Source of the DNA: Claveliimonas bilis
GTDB lineage: Bacteria > Bacillota > Clostridia > Lachnospirales > Lachnospiraceae
NCBI RefSeq assembly: GCF_020892095.1
Contig: NZ_AP024845.1
Span: forward strand, 1,984,001-2,048,000
Direction of reading: 5' to 3'
DNA length: 64,000 bases
How positions within the stretch are numbered: the first letter of the stretch is position 1; each line of letters begins with the position of its first letter. A program made the position numbers and the translations under genes. Of the stretch, positions 45,333-53,975 are shown in pieces. Below the pieces are notes generated by a model that made no database searches, was not told the origin of the DNA, and saw only the letters and a program-made list of their open reading frames with translations.

Positions 45333-45866
45333 ATGAAAATTGTTGTACTGGAAGGGAGCCCGAATAAACATGGATCATCCAATCTTCTGGCGGATCAGTT
45401 TATCAGGGGAGCGGAAGAAGCAGGCCATACTGTAGAAATTATTGATGCGGCTCATGCGGATCTTCATCCGTGTACAGGTTGTATATACTGTGGTTATGAG
45501 GGACCCTGTGTGCAGAAAGATGATATGGAACAGTTCAGAAAACAGATATTGAATGCAGATATGATGGTGTTTGTAACGCCTCTGTATTATTATGGCATGT
45601 CTGCCCAGTTGAAGATTCTGGTTGACCGGTTCTGCGCTATTAACAGCAGTATTAACCGAAAACATATGAAATCAGCGCTTCTTGCGGCAGCGTGGAATGC
45701 GGATGACTGGACATTTGAGTCTCTGGAAAGCCATTACAGAACCCTGGTCCGCTATCTGAACCTTGATGATCAGGGAGTGGTGCTGGGCTATGGGTGCGGA
45801 ACAGTGTCTATGACGAAACACAGTCCATATCCGGATAAAGCCTATGAGCTTGGACGATCTGTTTAA
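45333..45866 (+). CDS. NADPH-dependent FMN reductase-like (flavodoxin family)
   Basis: 177 residues. VLEGSPNKHGSSNLLADQFI binds FMN phosphate; CTGCIYCGYEGPCVQKDDM is a cysteine-rich loop common in this subfamily, and TPLYYYGMSAQLKILVDRF follows. The family reduces flavins or quinones. AGGAGG precedes the start. It follows the TetR gene and probably belongs to the same redox response. Confidence 0.9.
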   Translation: MKIVVLEGSPNKHGSSNLLADQFIRGAEEAGHTVEIIDAAHADLHPCTGCIYCGYEGPCVQKDDMEQFRKQILNADMMVFVTPLYYYGMSAQLKILVDRFCAINSSINRKHMKSALLAAAWNADDWTFESLESHYRTLVRYLNLDDQGVVLGYGCGTVSMTKHSPYPDKAYELGRSV

Positions 45867-45903
45867 TTAACAGCAGATTTTGGAAAGAAAAGGGGAGATC
45901 AGA

Positions 45904-46908
45904 ATGGAATATGCAAAACTTGGGAATACAGATATAGAAGTATCAAAACTCTGTGTAGGCTGTATGAGTTTCGGAAAGGCCGGAACAATGCACGCTTGGA
46001 CAGTGGACGAAGCAGCGACAGAGGAAATTGTAAAACACGCACTGGATCTGGGGATTAATTTTTTTGATACTGCAAACGGATATTCGGAAGGAACCAGCGA
46101 GGAATATCTTGGCAGGGCGCTTAAGAAAAATGTTTCAAGAGATAAAGTAGTGATCGCGTCTAAAGTTTATTTTAATCCCGGAAGACTTTCTGCAGAGGCG
46201 ATCCATCGTGAGATAGAAGGAAGCCTGAAACGTCTCGGTACAGATTATCTCGACCTGTACATCATTCATAGATTTGATTACGAGACGCCGATTGAGGAAA
46301 CAATGGAGGCGTTGAACGATCTGGTCGTATCCGGAAAAGTCCGTGCTATTGGCGCTTCTGCTATGTACGGATACCAGTTTTATAATATGCAGCTGGCGGC
46401 CAGAGATCATGGCTGGGCACAGTTTTCAGCAATGGAAAATCATTACAATCTTCTTTACAGAGAGGATGAAAGAGAACTTATTCCTATCTGCCGGCAGATG
46501 AACGTATCTCTTATGCCGTACAGTCCGTTGGCAGCCGGACATCTGACCCGTCCGGAATGGAATACAGACACCCTTCGAAGTAAAACAGACAGGGTGGCAA
46601 TGGGAAAATATGACAGAAGCCAGGAGCAGGATATGGAAATTGTCCGAAGAGTTCACACTTTGGCAGAAAAATATGGCATGAAAATGCAGCAGATCGCTCT
46701 GGCATGGGAATGGGCGAAAGGTGTGACATCGCCAATCATCGGAGCGACAAAAGTGGCTCACTTTGACGATGCAGCCGGAGCATTTTCCGTAAAACTTACG
46801 AATGAAGACATTGCTTTTCTGGAAGAGCCCTATGTACCTCACAGGATTGTAGGAGCGATCGATCAAAATCCGCCGGAAGGCGTTAAGCTGCTGGATGAGA
46901 AGAAATAA
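45904..46908 (+). CDS. Aldo/keto reductase
   Basis: 334 residues. Catalytic tetrad positions are seen in FFDTANGYSEG (D, Y), VIASKVYF (K) and DLYIIHRFD (H), and the barrel end GATKVAHFDDA follows. It resembles YajO/YcsN-type NADPH-dependent reductases of aldehydes and ketones. The start at 45904 has AAGGGGAG upstream; an earlier in-frame ATG lacks a site. It closes the redox group. Confidence 0.92.
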   Translation: MEYAKLGNTDIEVSKLCVGCMSFGKAGTMHAWTVDEAATEEIVKHALDLGINFFDTANGYSEGTSEEYLGRALKKNVSRDKVVIASKVYFNPGRLSAEAIHREIEGSLKRLGTDYLDLYIIHRFDYETPIEETMEALNDLVVSGKVRAIGASAMYGYQFYNMQLAARDHGWAQFSAMENHYNLLYREDERELIPICRQMNVSLMPYSPLAAGHLTRPEWNTDTLRSKTDRVAMGKYDRSQEQDMEIVRRVHTLAEKYGMKMQQIALAWEWAKGVTSPIIGATKVAHFDDAAGAFSVKLTNEDIAFLEEPYVPHRIVGAIDQNPPEGVKLLDEKK

Positions 46909-47026
46909 GTTTTAATGGTACATTTTGACGGTATGGGAATTTTTGATTTAGATGTAAAATTTATCAAAAAGCAGTATCAATTCAATGATAAAAAGAGTAT
47001 AATAAAAACCAACAACCGAATAAAGT

Positions 47027-47136
47027 GTCTTCGGGGCAGGGTGAAATTCCCGATTGGCGGTAAAGTCCGCGAGCGTAGATCGCATGATTTGGTGTGATTC
47101 CAAAACCAACAGTATAGTCTGGATGAAAGAAGATAC
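47027..47136 (+). promoter_or_regulatory. FMN riboswitch
   Basis: TCTTCGGGGCAGGGTGAAA, TTCCCGATTGGCGGTAAAG, GATTTGGTGTGATTCC, CAACAGTATAGTCTGGATG and AAAGAAGA are the conserved FMN aptamer parts in order. A -10 TATAAT lies at 46998-47003. The rest of 46909-47027 shows nothing else. FMN should reduce expression of the riboflavin importer that follows. Confidence 0.97.
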
Positions 47137-47191
47137 CATTAGATTTCTGCAAGGTACAGCAGTGTTTGTTGCTTTGTGGTCTAATTGGAGT

Positions 47192-47226
47192 GTAACACCT
47201 GGAAGACATTTCCGGGTGTTATTTTT
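47192..47226 (+). terminator. Terminator of the FMN riboswitch
   Basis: TAACACCTGGAA pairs imperfectly with TTCCGGGTGTTA, followed by a T-rich run. It lies between the aptamer and ribU. Confidence 0.8.
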
Positions 47227-47253
47227 ATTACTTAGATTACGGAGGGACAAAAA

Positions 47254-47898
47254 ATGAACAGTAAAACGAAAAAAATCACGACAATTGCCATGCTGTGTGC
47301 GGTCACTTATGTTGTAATGGTTGTAGGCAGGATCCCGGTTGTGCTATTCTTAAAGTATGATCCATCGGATGTTATCGTTACTCTGGGCGGACTGATATGG
47401 GGGCCGATGACTTCCTGTATTGTGTCGGTTATTGTGGCGTCAATTGAAATGATAACAGTAAGTGATACGGGAATTTTGGGATGCATTATGAATATTATTC
47501 AAACGCTTTCTTTTGCCTGTACAGCAGCAGTTATTTATAAAAAAAGGCACACGCTGTCAGGGGCTGTTCTTGGACTGGGAGCCGGCTGCCTTGCGATGAT
47601 TGTTGTTATGCTTATGTGGAACTATCTTGTAACGCCGCTTTATATGGGATATCCAAGAGAAGCTGTGGCAGAATTGCTGATTCCCGTCTTTCTTCCATTT
47701 AATTTGTTGAAAGGAGGGCTGAATGCATCTGTTACATTTCTGCTGTATAAGCCTGTTATTACTGCTTTAAGAAAAAGCGGATATGTTGCTGCTTCAGAAA
47801 AAGAGATAAGAAGCAGACATGCGGGCATGGTTTTGCTGGCGTCTATTATTATTGCAACCTGTATTCTTTTCATTTTATCAATGAATGGAGTGCTATAA
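47254..47898 (+). CDS. ribU: Riboflavin ECF transporter S component
   Basis: 214 residues, about six membrane spans. MVVGRIPVVLFLKYDPSDV contains the RibU motif FLKYDPSDV, and LGGLIWGPMTSCIVS follows. It binds riboflavin outside and works with the shared ECF module. GGAGGGAC precedes the start. It is under the FMN riboswitch, and a flavin-dependent gene follows. Confidence 0.94.
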   Translation: MNSKTKKITTIAMLCAVTYVVMVVGRIPVVLFLKYDPSDVIVTLGGLIWGPMTSCIVSVIVASIEMITVSDTGILGCIMNIIQTLSFACTAAVIYKKRHTLSGAVLGLGAGCLAMIVVMLMWNYLVTPLYMGYPREAVAELLIPVFLPFNLLKGGLNASVTFLLYKPVITALRKSGYVAASEKEIRSRHAGMVLLASIIIATCILFILSMNGVL

Positions 47899-47923
47899 CG
47901 ATCTTTTAAGGGAGGTGCTGTCA

Positions 47924-48571
47924 ATGAAAATAGAGATTGGAAAAGATTTCCCGCAGTATTTTAAACCCTTGTATCCGGAGGAATTTGAGCTGTTTTCCCA
48001 TTTTGAAGTGACGGCAGGCATACCGACCGTTTTGTTTGCCATTACGACATGGAAAGAAAACGGGCAACCCAATGTCTGTCTTCATTCGTGGAGCTGTTTC
48101 CATGGAGATAAGACTGCGTTCTTTGCTGTAATGGGAAATTTGTATCAGCATACGCATACCTATGCCAATATTCAAAGAGAGAAATGCTTTTGTATTAATT
48201 TCCTCCCCATAAGTTATTACGATAAATTGGTAGAAACCATTCACCACAATGATATGGAAGAAGACGAATTTGCGGCAGGGGATTTTACTCTTTCCAACGC
48301 AAAAACGATTCCAGCTCCGGTAATTGAGGAGGCTTTTATCAATATAGAATGTACCCTGAAAGAGATACAGGAATTAAGCGGTGCGGGAATTGCAGCTATG
48401 GTCATTGGGCAGGTGCAGCACATTTCCGTTGAAGAAAACTATGCAGAAGGATATGCACAGCGATATGGAAAAGAAGGATTTATGATGCTGGTGCCGGCAC
48501 CGCAGAATCTTATCAGCGGAGAGCCGAATCAATCTGCCATTGCCAGTGTTGCCATTGAAAAGTATGATTAA
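47924..48571 (+). CDS. Flavin reductase-like protein
   Basis: About 215 residues. TVLFAITTWKENGQPNVC and CLHSWSCFHGDK, then QREKCFCINFLPISYYDKL are typical of the flavin reductase-like/FMN-binding split barrel. It probably uses FMN; the reaction is not known. The start at 47924 has GGGAGG upstream. It follows ribU by 25 bases, so it is likely within the FMN-controlled transcript. Confidence 0.88.
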   Translation: MKIEIGKDFPQYFKPLYPEEFELFSHFEVTAGIPTVLFAITTWKENGQPNVCLHSWSCFHGDKTAFFAVMGNLYQHTHTYANIQREKCFCINFLPISYYDKLVETIHHNDMEEDEFAAGDFTLSNAKTIPAPVIEEAFINIECTLKEIQELSGAGIAAMVIGQVQHISVEENYAEGYAQRYGKEGFMMLVPAPQNLISGEPNQSAIASVAIEKYD

Positions 48572-48589
48572 CGAAATGGGGTGGACTGA

Positions 48590-48913
48590 GTGAGCGATAT
48601 TATTTTTGCTGTAATTACAGCGCTTATTTCCATTGCTTTATTCATATATGTATCTTTTACCGTAAGAGGAAAGGGACCGATTTTATCAAATACCTATTTA
48701 TTTGCAGTTCAAAAAGAAAGAGAAAAAATAGATAAAAAGGCAGAATATCATATGGTTTCGGTTGTCTTTGGCATTTTGGCAGCAATCTTTGCATTTCTGA
48801 CAGTATATATTATTACAGACTGGAAAATGTGCCTCTATATAGTGTTCATTTTGTTCGCCTGTGTTATAGCATATGCTATCAAAGAAGCTGTAAAATCTGA
48901 AAAAAGCAGATAA
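48590..48913 (+). CDS. Small membrane protein, DUF3784-like
   Basis: 107 residues from a GTG start with GGGGTGG-type spacing upstream. Three membrane segments are seen: one at the N terminus (IIFAVITALISIALFIYVSF) and two in the second half. The loop RGKGPILSNTYLFA matches the DUF3784 pattern. It lies 18 bases after the flavin reductase-like gene and may be co-transcribed. Function unknown. Confidence 0.75.
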   Translation: MSDIIFAVITALISIALFIYVSFTVRGKGPILSNTYLFAVQKEREKIDKKAEYHMVSVVFGILAAIFAFLTVYIITDWKMCLYIVFILFACVIAYAIKEAVKSEKSR

Positions 48914-48965
48914 TTGCACTGTGAACAGCAATATTTATCAGTGAAGCATGGGGCTTAAAATAGTA

Positions 48966-50138
48966 ATGAAGAAAGAAAATGAAAAATATCTTGAAAAGCA
49001 TAACCACAAAATCTGGTTTGATGAAAAAGCGAATCAGTGGATGACCTATATAGACGAACCCTCTGTAAAAAGGGGGTTCGTTTTGAAAAGACGAAAGGAA
49101 AAGGCGTCCCTTGAAAAATTAATCATTGAGCATTATCGTGCGATTGAAGAGCAACCTTGGATTTCTGATATTTTCCATGACTGGTTGACGTTAAAATTTA
49201 AGTATGGAGAAATCAGTGAGCAGACAAGAACCAGATATGAAAATGATTTTAGAAGATTTTTCCCGGATGATAATGAAATCTGTATGAAATATATAGCTGA
49301 TATTACAGAGATAGACCTGGAAATGTTTATCAAGGGAAATATCAAAAAGCATAAGCTGACAAAAAAGACTTATAACGGTTTGAAAATTCTTATAAAGGGA
49401 ATTTTCCGGCATGCTCGAAAGAAAAAATTGACAGATGTGATTATCTCTGTGTTTTTCGATGAATTAGACCTTTCTAAGAATATTTTTACCATACGGGAAA
49501 AGAAAACGGATGCTGAAGAAGTTTACAGTGAAGAAGAAATCCCTATTATTAAGGAGTACCTTCTCAAAAAGGACTCTTTGAGGTATCTGGGAATACTTCT
49601 GGTGTTTGTGACCGGGCTTAGAGTCGGAGAGCTTGCGGCTTTAAAGCCGGAGGATATACGTCTGAAAGAAAACAGCGGTACAATTCATGTGTGTCGGACG
49701 GAAGTGCATTATAACGAGGAAAAAGAACCGGGAAAGAGAAAAAACGTTGTGCGGGTTCAAGAGTTCGCAAAATCTGAAGCAGGAAATAGAAAGATTATTG
49801 TTAACAGCTTTGCGGTACAGATTTTACGGCGTATTCAAGAATTGAATGCTGATCCAAAAGAGTTTCTTTTTGAGGAAAATGGGAAAAGGATTAAAATTCA
49901 AGGATTTAGCAGAGCATTGAGACGGACTTGTGAAAACCTGGAAATTCCTTTTAGACCAATGCACAAAATCCGAAAGACATACGGAACGACTCTTCTTGAC
50001 AATCAGGTTTCGGAGACGCTTGTTGCTCATCAGATGGGGCATGCGGATATATCGACAACCAGGAAGTATTATTTTCGCAATAATCAAAGTGAAAAACATA
50101 AGATTGAGGAAATAGAAAGAGCCCTTTCAGCTATCTGA
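48966..50138 (+). CDS. Tyrosine recombinase (integrase)
   Basis: About 390 residues. An N-terminal arm-type DNA-binding region (HKIWFDEKANQWMTY) is followed by a core-binding domain and the catalytic part: TGLRVGELAAL (Arg about 219), HKIRKTYG (His and Arg about 331-334), QMGHADISTTRKYYF (His about 358, Tyr about 367). This is the design of phage or ICE integrases. An ATG at 48948 is an alternative start. It lies just upstream of the 3' end of tRNA-Trp, a common integration site, yet no other mobile-element genes are next to it, so it may be a relic. Confidence 0.9.
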   Translation: MKKENEKYLEKHNHKIWFDEKANQWMTYIDEPSVKRGFVLKRRKEKASLEKLIIEHYRAIEEQPWISDIFHDWLTLKFKYGEISEQTRTRYENDFRRFFPDDNEICMKYIADITEIDLEMFIKGNIKKHKLTKKTYNGLKILIKGIFRHARKKKLTDVIISVFFDELDLSKNIFTIREKKTDAEEVYSEEEIPIIKEYLLKKDSLRYLGILLVFVTGLRVGELAALKPEDIRLKENSGTIHVCRTEVHYNEEKEPGKRKNVVRVQEFAKSEAGNRKIIVNSFAVQILRRIQELNADPKEFLFEENGKRIKIQGFSRALRRTCENLEIPFRPMHKIRKTYGTTLLDNQVSETLVAHQMGHADISTTRKYYFRNNQSEKHKIEEIERALSAI

Positions 50139-50206
50139 TACAGCATGAAAAAGGCTCTTTTCTAATTGTGTTCTACCTTGTGTTCCAGTTCATTCCGGAC
50201 ATGAAA

Positions 50207-50231
50207 AAAACCGCTGAAATTCAGCGGTTTT
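50207..50231. terminator. Bidirectional terminator between integrase and tRNA-Trp
   Basis: ACCGCTGAA and TTCAGCGGT form a 9-bp stem with T-runs on both strands: five T on the plus strand and seven on the minus strand. It ends both the integrase and the tRNA transcripts. Confidence 0.88.
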
Positions 50232-50234
50232 TAG

Positions 50235-50305
50235 CAGGGGATGAGAGAATCGAACTCCCGCTAAGAGTTTTGGAGACTCCTGTCATACCATTTGACCAAT
50301 CCCCT
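50235..50305 (-). tRNA. tRNA-Trp (CCA anticodon)
   Basis: On the minus strand the cloverleaf is complete: acceptor AGGGGAT/ATCCCCT, anticodon loop CTCCAAA with anticodon CCA, T arm with TTCGATT. The 3' CCA is not encoded. The integrase gene ends about 100 bases from its 3' end. Confidence 0.93.
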
Positions 50306-50493
50306 GTACCTGTTCCCGACCTAAATCGGTCACTAGATATTTATATCACAGCCGGGAGTATTTTGTCAATTGTTATTTTGAAAAAATTGCTATTTTACAG
50401 GTTTGCCAAGACAGAAAAAATATTTCAAAAGAAAAAGCCAGGAGTTACTAGAGATAAGAGTATGGTATAATATGGCGTAGGCAATGAGCCGTG

Positions 50494-50552
50494 CAGAAAT
50501 ACAAAAGACCAAAATGCCGCTTGCAGGCAATTTGGGCATTTTGTATTTCTAT
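50494..50552. repeat. Imperfect inverted repeat
   Basis: AGAAATACAAAA and AAAATGCC on the left are matched by GGCATTTTGTATTTCT on the right, with an inner AGGCAATTTG segment. It directly precedes the direct repeats below and with them forms a compact repetitive unit of about 190 bases. Confidence 0.65.
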
Positions 50553-50554
50553 AG

Positions 50555-50679
50555 GGCGAAAGCCCGACAGCGAGAACCCGGAGGGTTGGAGCTGGGACGG
50601 CGAAAAGGGCAGGACGGCGAAGAAGAGGCGAAAGCCCGACAGCGAGAACCCGGAGGGTTGGAGCTGGGACGGCGAAAAG
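50555..50679 (+). repeat. Two direct 53-bp repeats with 72-bp period
   Basis: The unit starting GGCGAAAGCCCGACAGCGAG and ending GGGACGGCGAAAAG occurs at 50555-50607 and 50627-50679 without change. It is GC-richer than its surroundings. Upstream in-frame codons of the next gene run through it, but that gene's own ribosome site lies after it. It resembles a REP-type repeat of this bacterial group. Confidence 0.9.
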
Positions 50680-50702
50680 AGAAGGAAAGCGGAGAAGAGT
50701 AT

Positions 50703-50987
50703 ATGGAAAAAGTATTTGAATATGATGAGATCATCCATGAAATTCCGGAAAAAGGAGGAGCCTACGTGATCTTCCCCTGGAACATTAAGGAAGTCTTCGG
50801 CAGGGGCAGAGTCAAAGTCCATGCAGAGTTTGACGGGATTCCCTACAACGGAAGCATTTTCAATATGGGAGTGAAGGATGCTGATGGAAATGTGTGTTAT
50901 ATCATCGGAGTTCTGAAAGCGATCCGGACAAAGCTTGGGAAAAAGGACGGAGATTCCATTCATGTTGTGGTAAAAGAGAGGGAGTAA
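50703..50987 (+). CDS. DUF1905 domain protein
   Basis: 94 residues. FEYDEIIHEIPEKGGAYVIF, HAEFDGIPYNGSIFNMG and GVLKAIRTKLGKKDGDSI match DUF1905, a small beta-barrel domain often paired with a bacteriocin-protection domain (YdeI). Here it is alone. The start at 50703 is preceded by GGAGAAGAGTAT; the longer upstream frame comes from the direct repeats. It ends three bases before the next gene. Confidence 0.85.
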   Translation: MEKVFEYDEIIHEIPEKGGAYVIFPWNIKEVFGRGRVKVHAEFDGIPYNGSIFNMGVKDADGNVCYIIGVLKAIRTKLGKKDGDSIHVVVKERE

Positions 50988-50989
50988 AG

Positions 50990-51379
50990 ATGAATTTCGA
51001 GGACGAAAAAGACTATATTATGCGGCTGATCAAGGAAATGGTGAGAGTGCTGTTTTCTTTGATGCTGGGAAAGTCATACATTTCTGTGGAAGAGGAAAAG
51101 CAGAACAAGACGGAAGTATCCGGAATGAAGCTGCCGGATTATATGGAAATGGTGGATGAAGGAAACGTAAACGAAGCGGAAAATATCCTGCTGGATGGAA
51201 TAGACTATTCGGATAGAAACAGCGTGAGAGTAGCAGCGGTTTTTTATCAGTATGTAAGTGAAAAAGAAGAGGAATTTTTACAGCTTCACAATTATTCCAG
51301 GGAAGAGGCGCTGGATGGTATGAAGCAGTTGATGGAAAATGCCGGATACGGACAGTTCTATCAGGATATCAATATATAA
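50990..51379 (+). CDS. DUF6483-like protein
   Basis: 129 residues, mainly helical and acidic. The N-terminal EDEKDYIMRLIKEMVRVLFS and the later YMEMVDEGNVNEAENILLDG resemble DUF6483 proteins of Lachnospiraceae. There is no catalytic motif or signal. The start has GGGAG upstream, two bases after the DUF1905 gene, so the two are co-transcribed. Function unknown. Confidence 0.75.
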   Translation: MNFEDEKDYIMRLIKEMVRVLFSLMLGKSYISVEEEKQNKTEVSGMKLPDYMEMVDEGNVNEAENILLDGIDYSDRNSVRVAAVFYQYVSEKEEEFLQLHNYSREEALDGMKQLMENAGYGQFYQDINI

Positions 51380-51408
51380 ATATATGCAGAACAGGAGAAC
51401 GGTAAAAA

Positions 51409-52047
51409 ATGATAGTGATTCGTAATGAAACAGAAAAGGATTACAAGACAGTAGAGGAGATTACAAGAAAAGCTTTCTACAATATTTATGTCCCGGGATG
51501 TATGGAACATTATCTGGTCCATATTATGAGGGACCACGAAGATTTTATAAAGGAGCTGGACTTTGTTATTGAGCTGGATGGCAAGGTGATCGGAAATATC
51601 ATGTATACAAAGGCGAAACTGGTGGATGAAGCCGGGGAAGAAAAAGCAATCCTGACATTCGGTCCCGTCAGCATTCTGCCTGAATATCAGAGGATGGGAT
51701 ATGGAAAACAACTCATGGAACATTCCTTTCAGAAAGCAAGGCAGATGGGCTATGATGTAGTAGTGATATTTGGCGATCCCGGAAATTACGTGAGCCGGGG
51801 ATTTAAAAGCAGCAGCAGATATCACATCTGCCTGCCGGATGGTTCTTATCCGACCGCTATGCTGGCAAAGGAGCTGAGGGAAAATACTTTAGATGGAAGG
51901 AAATGGATGTATTACGACAGCCCTGTAATGCAGGTTGATGAAAAGGAAGCAAAAGACTATGATGACAGTCTGGAGAAAATGGAAAAGAAAGTGCTTCCAT
52001 GCCAGGAAGAATTTTACATCCTAAGTCACTCCTGCCTGTCAGTATAA
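51409..52047 (+). CDS. GNAT-family N-acetyltransferase
   Basis: 212 residues. FGPVSILPEYQRMGYGKQLM is the acetyl-CoA binding motif A, after a VIGNIMYTKAKL strand and before a VVIFGDPGNYVSRGFKSSS block. The substrate is unknown; this variant is often annotated as a YhbS-type acetyltransferase. The start follows GGAGAACGGTAAAAA. It lies in a run of small metabolic genes. Confidence 0.9.
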   Translation: MIVIRNETEKDYKTVEEITRKAFYNIYVPGCMEHYLVHIMRDHEDFIKELDFVIELDGKVIGNIMYTKAKLVDEAGEEKAILTFGPVSILPEYQRMGYGKQLMEHSFQKARQMGYDVVVIFGDPGNYVSRGFKSSSRYHICLPDGSYPTAMLAKELRENTLDGRKWMYYDSPVMQVDEKEAKDYDDSLEKMEKKVLPCQEEFYILSHSCLSV

Positions 52048-52101
52048 AAGGATTTATACTTTGAAAAATAGATTCTAAAAGTTTCCGGAAGGAGAGAGGG
52101 C

Positions 52102-52623
52102 ATGGCACAGCATATTATTGTCACAGACTACGATTCCAGGTGGCCGGCAGAATATGAAAAAGAGTCAGAGAAGATCAAAGCTATTTTGGGAGAGAACTGC
52201 GTTGCGATTTACCATATCGGAAGTACGGCAGTGCCGGGATTGGCTGCAAAGCCGATTATTGATATTATGCCTGTAGTAAGAAGCCTTGAAAAGACAGATC
52301 AAAAGGCCTCTGAATTTGAAAAGGAAGGGTATGAATATCTGGGAGAGTTTGGCATCAGGGGAAGGAGGTATCTGCGCAAAGGCCAAGATGAGAGGACGCA
52401 TCAGGTACACATTTTTGAAGAAAAAAACAAAGCAGATATCACCCGTCATCTTGCAGTGAGAGATTATCTTAGGACCCACCGGGAGGCAGCGGAACAATAT
52501 GGCTGTCTCAAAACAGAGCTGGCGAAAGTTTACCCTTATGATATAGAAGGGTATTGCGATGGAAAGGAAGAGTTTGTAAAGAAGCTGGAACAGGAAGCGC
52601 TTCTGTGGAAAGGAGAACAATGA
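52102..52623 (+). CDS. GrpB family (UPF0157) nucleotidyltransferase-like protein
   Basis: 173 residues. IYHIGSTAVPGLAAKPIIDI is the GrpB hallmark with the GS and DI positions of a nucleotidyltransferase fold, and HQVHIFEEKNKADITRHLAVRDYLR follows. Biochemical role is not established in general. AAGGAGAG precedes the start. It overlaps the next gene by four bases (ATGA). Confidence 0.9.
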   Translation: MAQHIIVTDYDSRWPAEYEKESEKIKAILGENCVAIYHIGSTAVPGLAAKPIIDIMPVVRSLEKTDQKASEFEKEGYEYLGEFGIRGRRYLRKGQDERTHQVHIFEEKNKADITRHLAVRDYLRTHREAAEQYGCLKTELAKVYPYDIEGYCDGKEEFVKKLEQEALLWKGEQ

Positions 52624-53423
52624 GTCAGGACATTAAAATGGTGGCAGTGGACATAGACGGAACCTTTGTCCACGCCGATTATACATATGATAAACCTCGG
52701 TTCCGCAGGATCTTGTCCCGCATGAATGAGGCGGGCTGCCGTTTTGTAGTGGCAAGCGGAAATCAATATTATCAGCTTCGGGACCTTTTTCCGGGATATT
52801 ACGATGAGCTGTCTTTTGTAGCGGAAAACGGCGCTTTTGTCAAAGACCGGACAGAACTGGTTTTTGCGGCGGAAATGCCGGATGAGACAGTGAATGAGAT
52901 TATTGACCTTTGCAGGGAATATCCGGAGATACAGAATGTAATGTGCGGGCTGGAGAGCGCATATTGCCAGAGAGGGGAAGTAGACGGGGAGTTTTTTGAG
53001 AAAACGAAAATCTATTATCACAGACTAAAATGGACGGATGATTTTAAAAAGGTGAAAGATCAGATCCTGAAATTTGCCCCTACTGTCCCGGATGAGAAAA
53101 CATATTATTATTATGATATTTTTAGGGAAAGGCTTGCGGGAAAGGCGGAGCCCACAACAAGCGGACATGGCTCCATTGATGTGATCCTCCCGGGCTGTCA
53201 CAAGGCGTCGGGACTGAAAAGGCTTGTAAAGCGGTGGGGAATTTCACCGGAACAGTGTGCGGCGTTCGGAGATGGAGGCAACGATATTGAAATGCTCCAA
53301 TACTGCGGTTACAGCTATGCAATGGAAAATGCGGCGCCGGACGTAAAACGCGCGGCAAAGCATATCTGTCCCTCCAATGAGGAGGACGGCGTGCTTGTCA
53401 CATTAGAAAAGCTGTTTTTCTGA
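52620..53423 (+). CDS. HAD-superfamily phosphatase, Cof type
   Basis: 267 residues. VAVDIDGTFV is motif I with the nucleophile aspartate; VVASGNQYYQL (motif II) and FGDGGNDIEMLQ (motif IV) follow, with a C2-type cap between. Cof-type enzymes dephosphorylate sugar phosphates and related compounds. The start follows AAAGGAGAACA and overlaps the GrpB gene stop. Confidence 0.93.
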   Translation: MSQDIKMVAVDIDGTFVHADYTYDKPRFRRILSRMNEAGCRFVVASGNQYYQLRDLFPGYYDELSFVAENGAFVKDRTELVFAAEMPDETVNEIIDLCREYPEIQNVMCGLESAYCQRGEVDGEFFEKTKIYYHRLKWTDDFKKVKDQILKFAPTVPDEKTYYYYDIFRERLAGKAEPTTSGHGSIDVILPGCHKASGLKRLVKRWGISPEQCAAFGDGGNDIEMLQYCGYSYAMENAAPDVKRAAKHICPSNEEDGVLVTLEKLFF

Positions 53424-53460
53424 ATATTAGCAGAAGAATGATCGGAAGAAGGAGGAAAGG

Positions 53461-53943
53461 ATGAGCCTTATGAAAATCGCACTGATGCACAATGAGCAGA
53501 ACCTGCCTTCCTTCCATCCGGGATATACCATCAGGATAGGAGGGGACATCCGGGAGCTTTCCATGGAAGAGATGGAGAAGAAGGCGGAACATAACAGAGA
53601 CTTTAATGTGGCTGTCTATGATGTGAAAAAATATCCCGCAACCAGGATTTTTGTTCTTTACCGTGCAAAGGGAGAGTACTATGATTTTGATTATGCAAAA
53701 GAACACCGGGATCATAAGCTGGAAAGAGAGAGATTTTCCTATGGCGGTATGGAAATCGTGCCTCCCGGACTTAAGATCACAGATCAATGTATCGGATGTG
53801 GAAAATGTAAAACAGTCTGTACCTTTGATGCCATTGTTCCCGGTTCGCCGTATCGGATCATGGGAAACCGCTGCGATGAATGCGGCAACTGCTATGTGAA
53901 CTGTCCGGCGAAGGCAATTGTGAGTAAGGGGCTTTCAGATTAA
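53461..53943 (+). CDS. Ferredoxin-type protein with PNPOx-like N terminus
   Basis: 160 residues. The C-terminal half has two 4Fe-4S motifs (CIGCGKCKTVC and CDECGNCYVNCP). The N-terminal half (NFNVAVYDVKKYPATRIFVL-type region, here FNVAVYDVKKYPATRIFVLY) resembles part of a pyridoxamine-phosphate-oxidase-like split barrel, probably truncated. It may move electrons to or from a flavin. GGAGG precedes the start. Confidence 0.85.
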   Translation: MSLMKIALMHNEQNLPSFHPGYTIRIGGDIRELSMEEMEKKAEHNRDFNVAVYDVKKYPATRIFVLYRAKGEYYDFDYAKEHRDHKLERERFSYGGMEIVPPGLKITDQCIGCGKCKTVCTFDAIVPGSPYRIMGNRCDECGNCYVNCPAKAIVSKGLSD

Positions 53944-53975
53944 GAAAAGGAAACGGAAGGAATGCCGAAAGGCAG

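Noticed and set aside
50555-50679. CRISPR-like repeat in front of DUF1905
   Set aside because: Only two copies, 53 bp long, with a short non-variable gap; no cas genes.
50484-50702. N-terminal extension of the DUF1905 protein through the repeats
   Set aside because: Ribosome site and domain start fit 50703; the upstream peptide is a translation of repetitive DNA.
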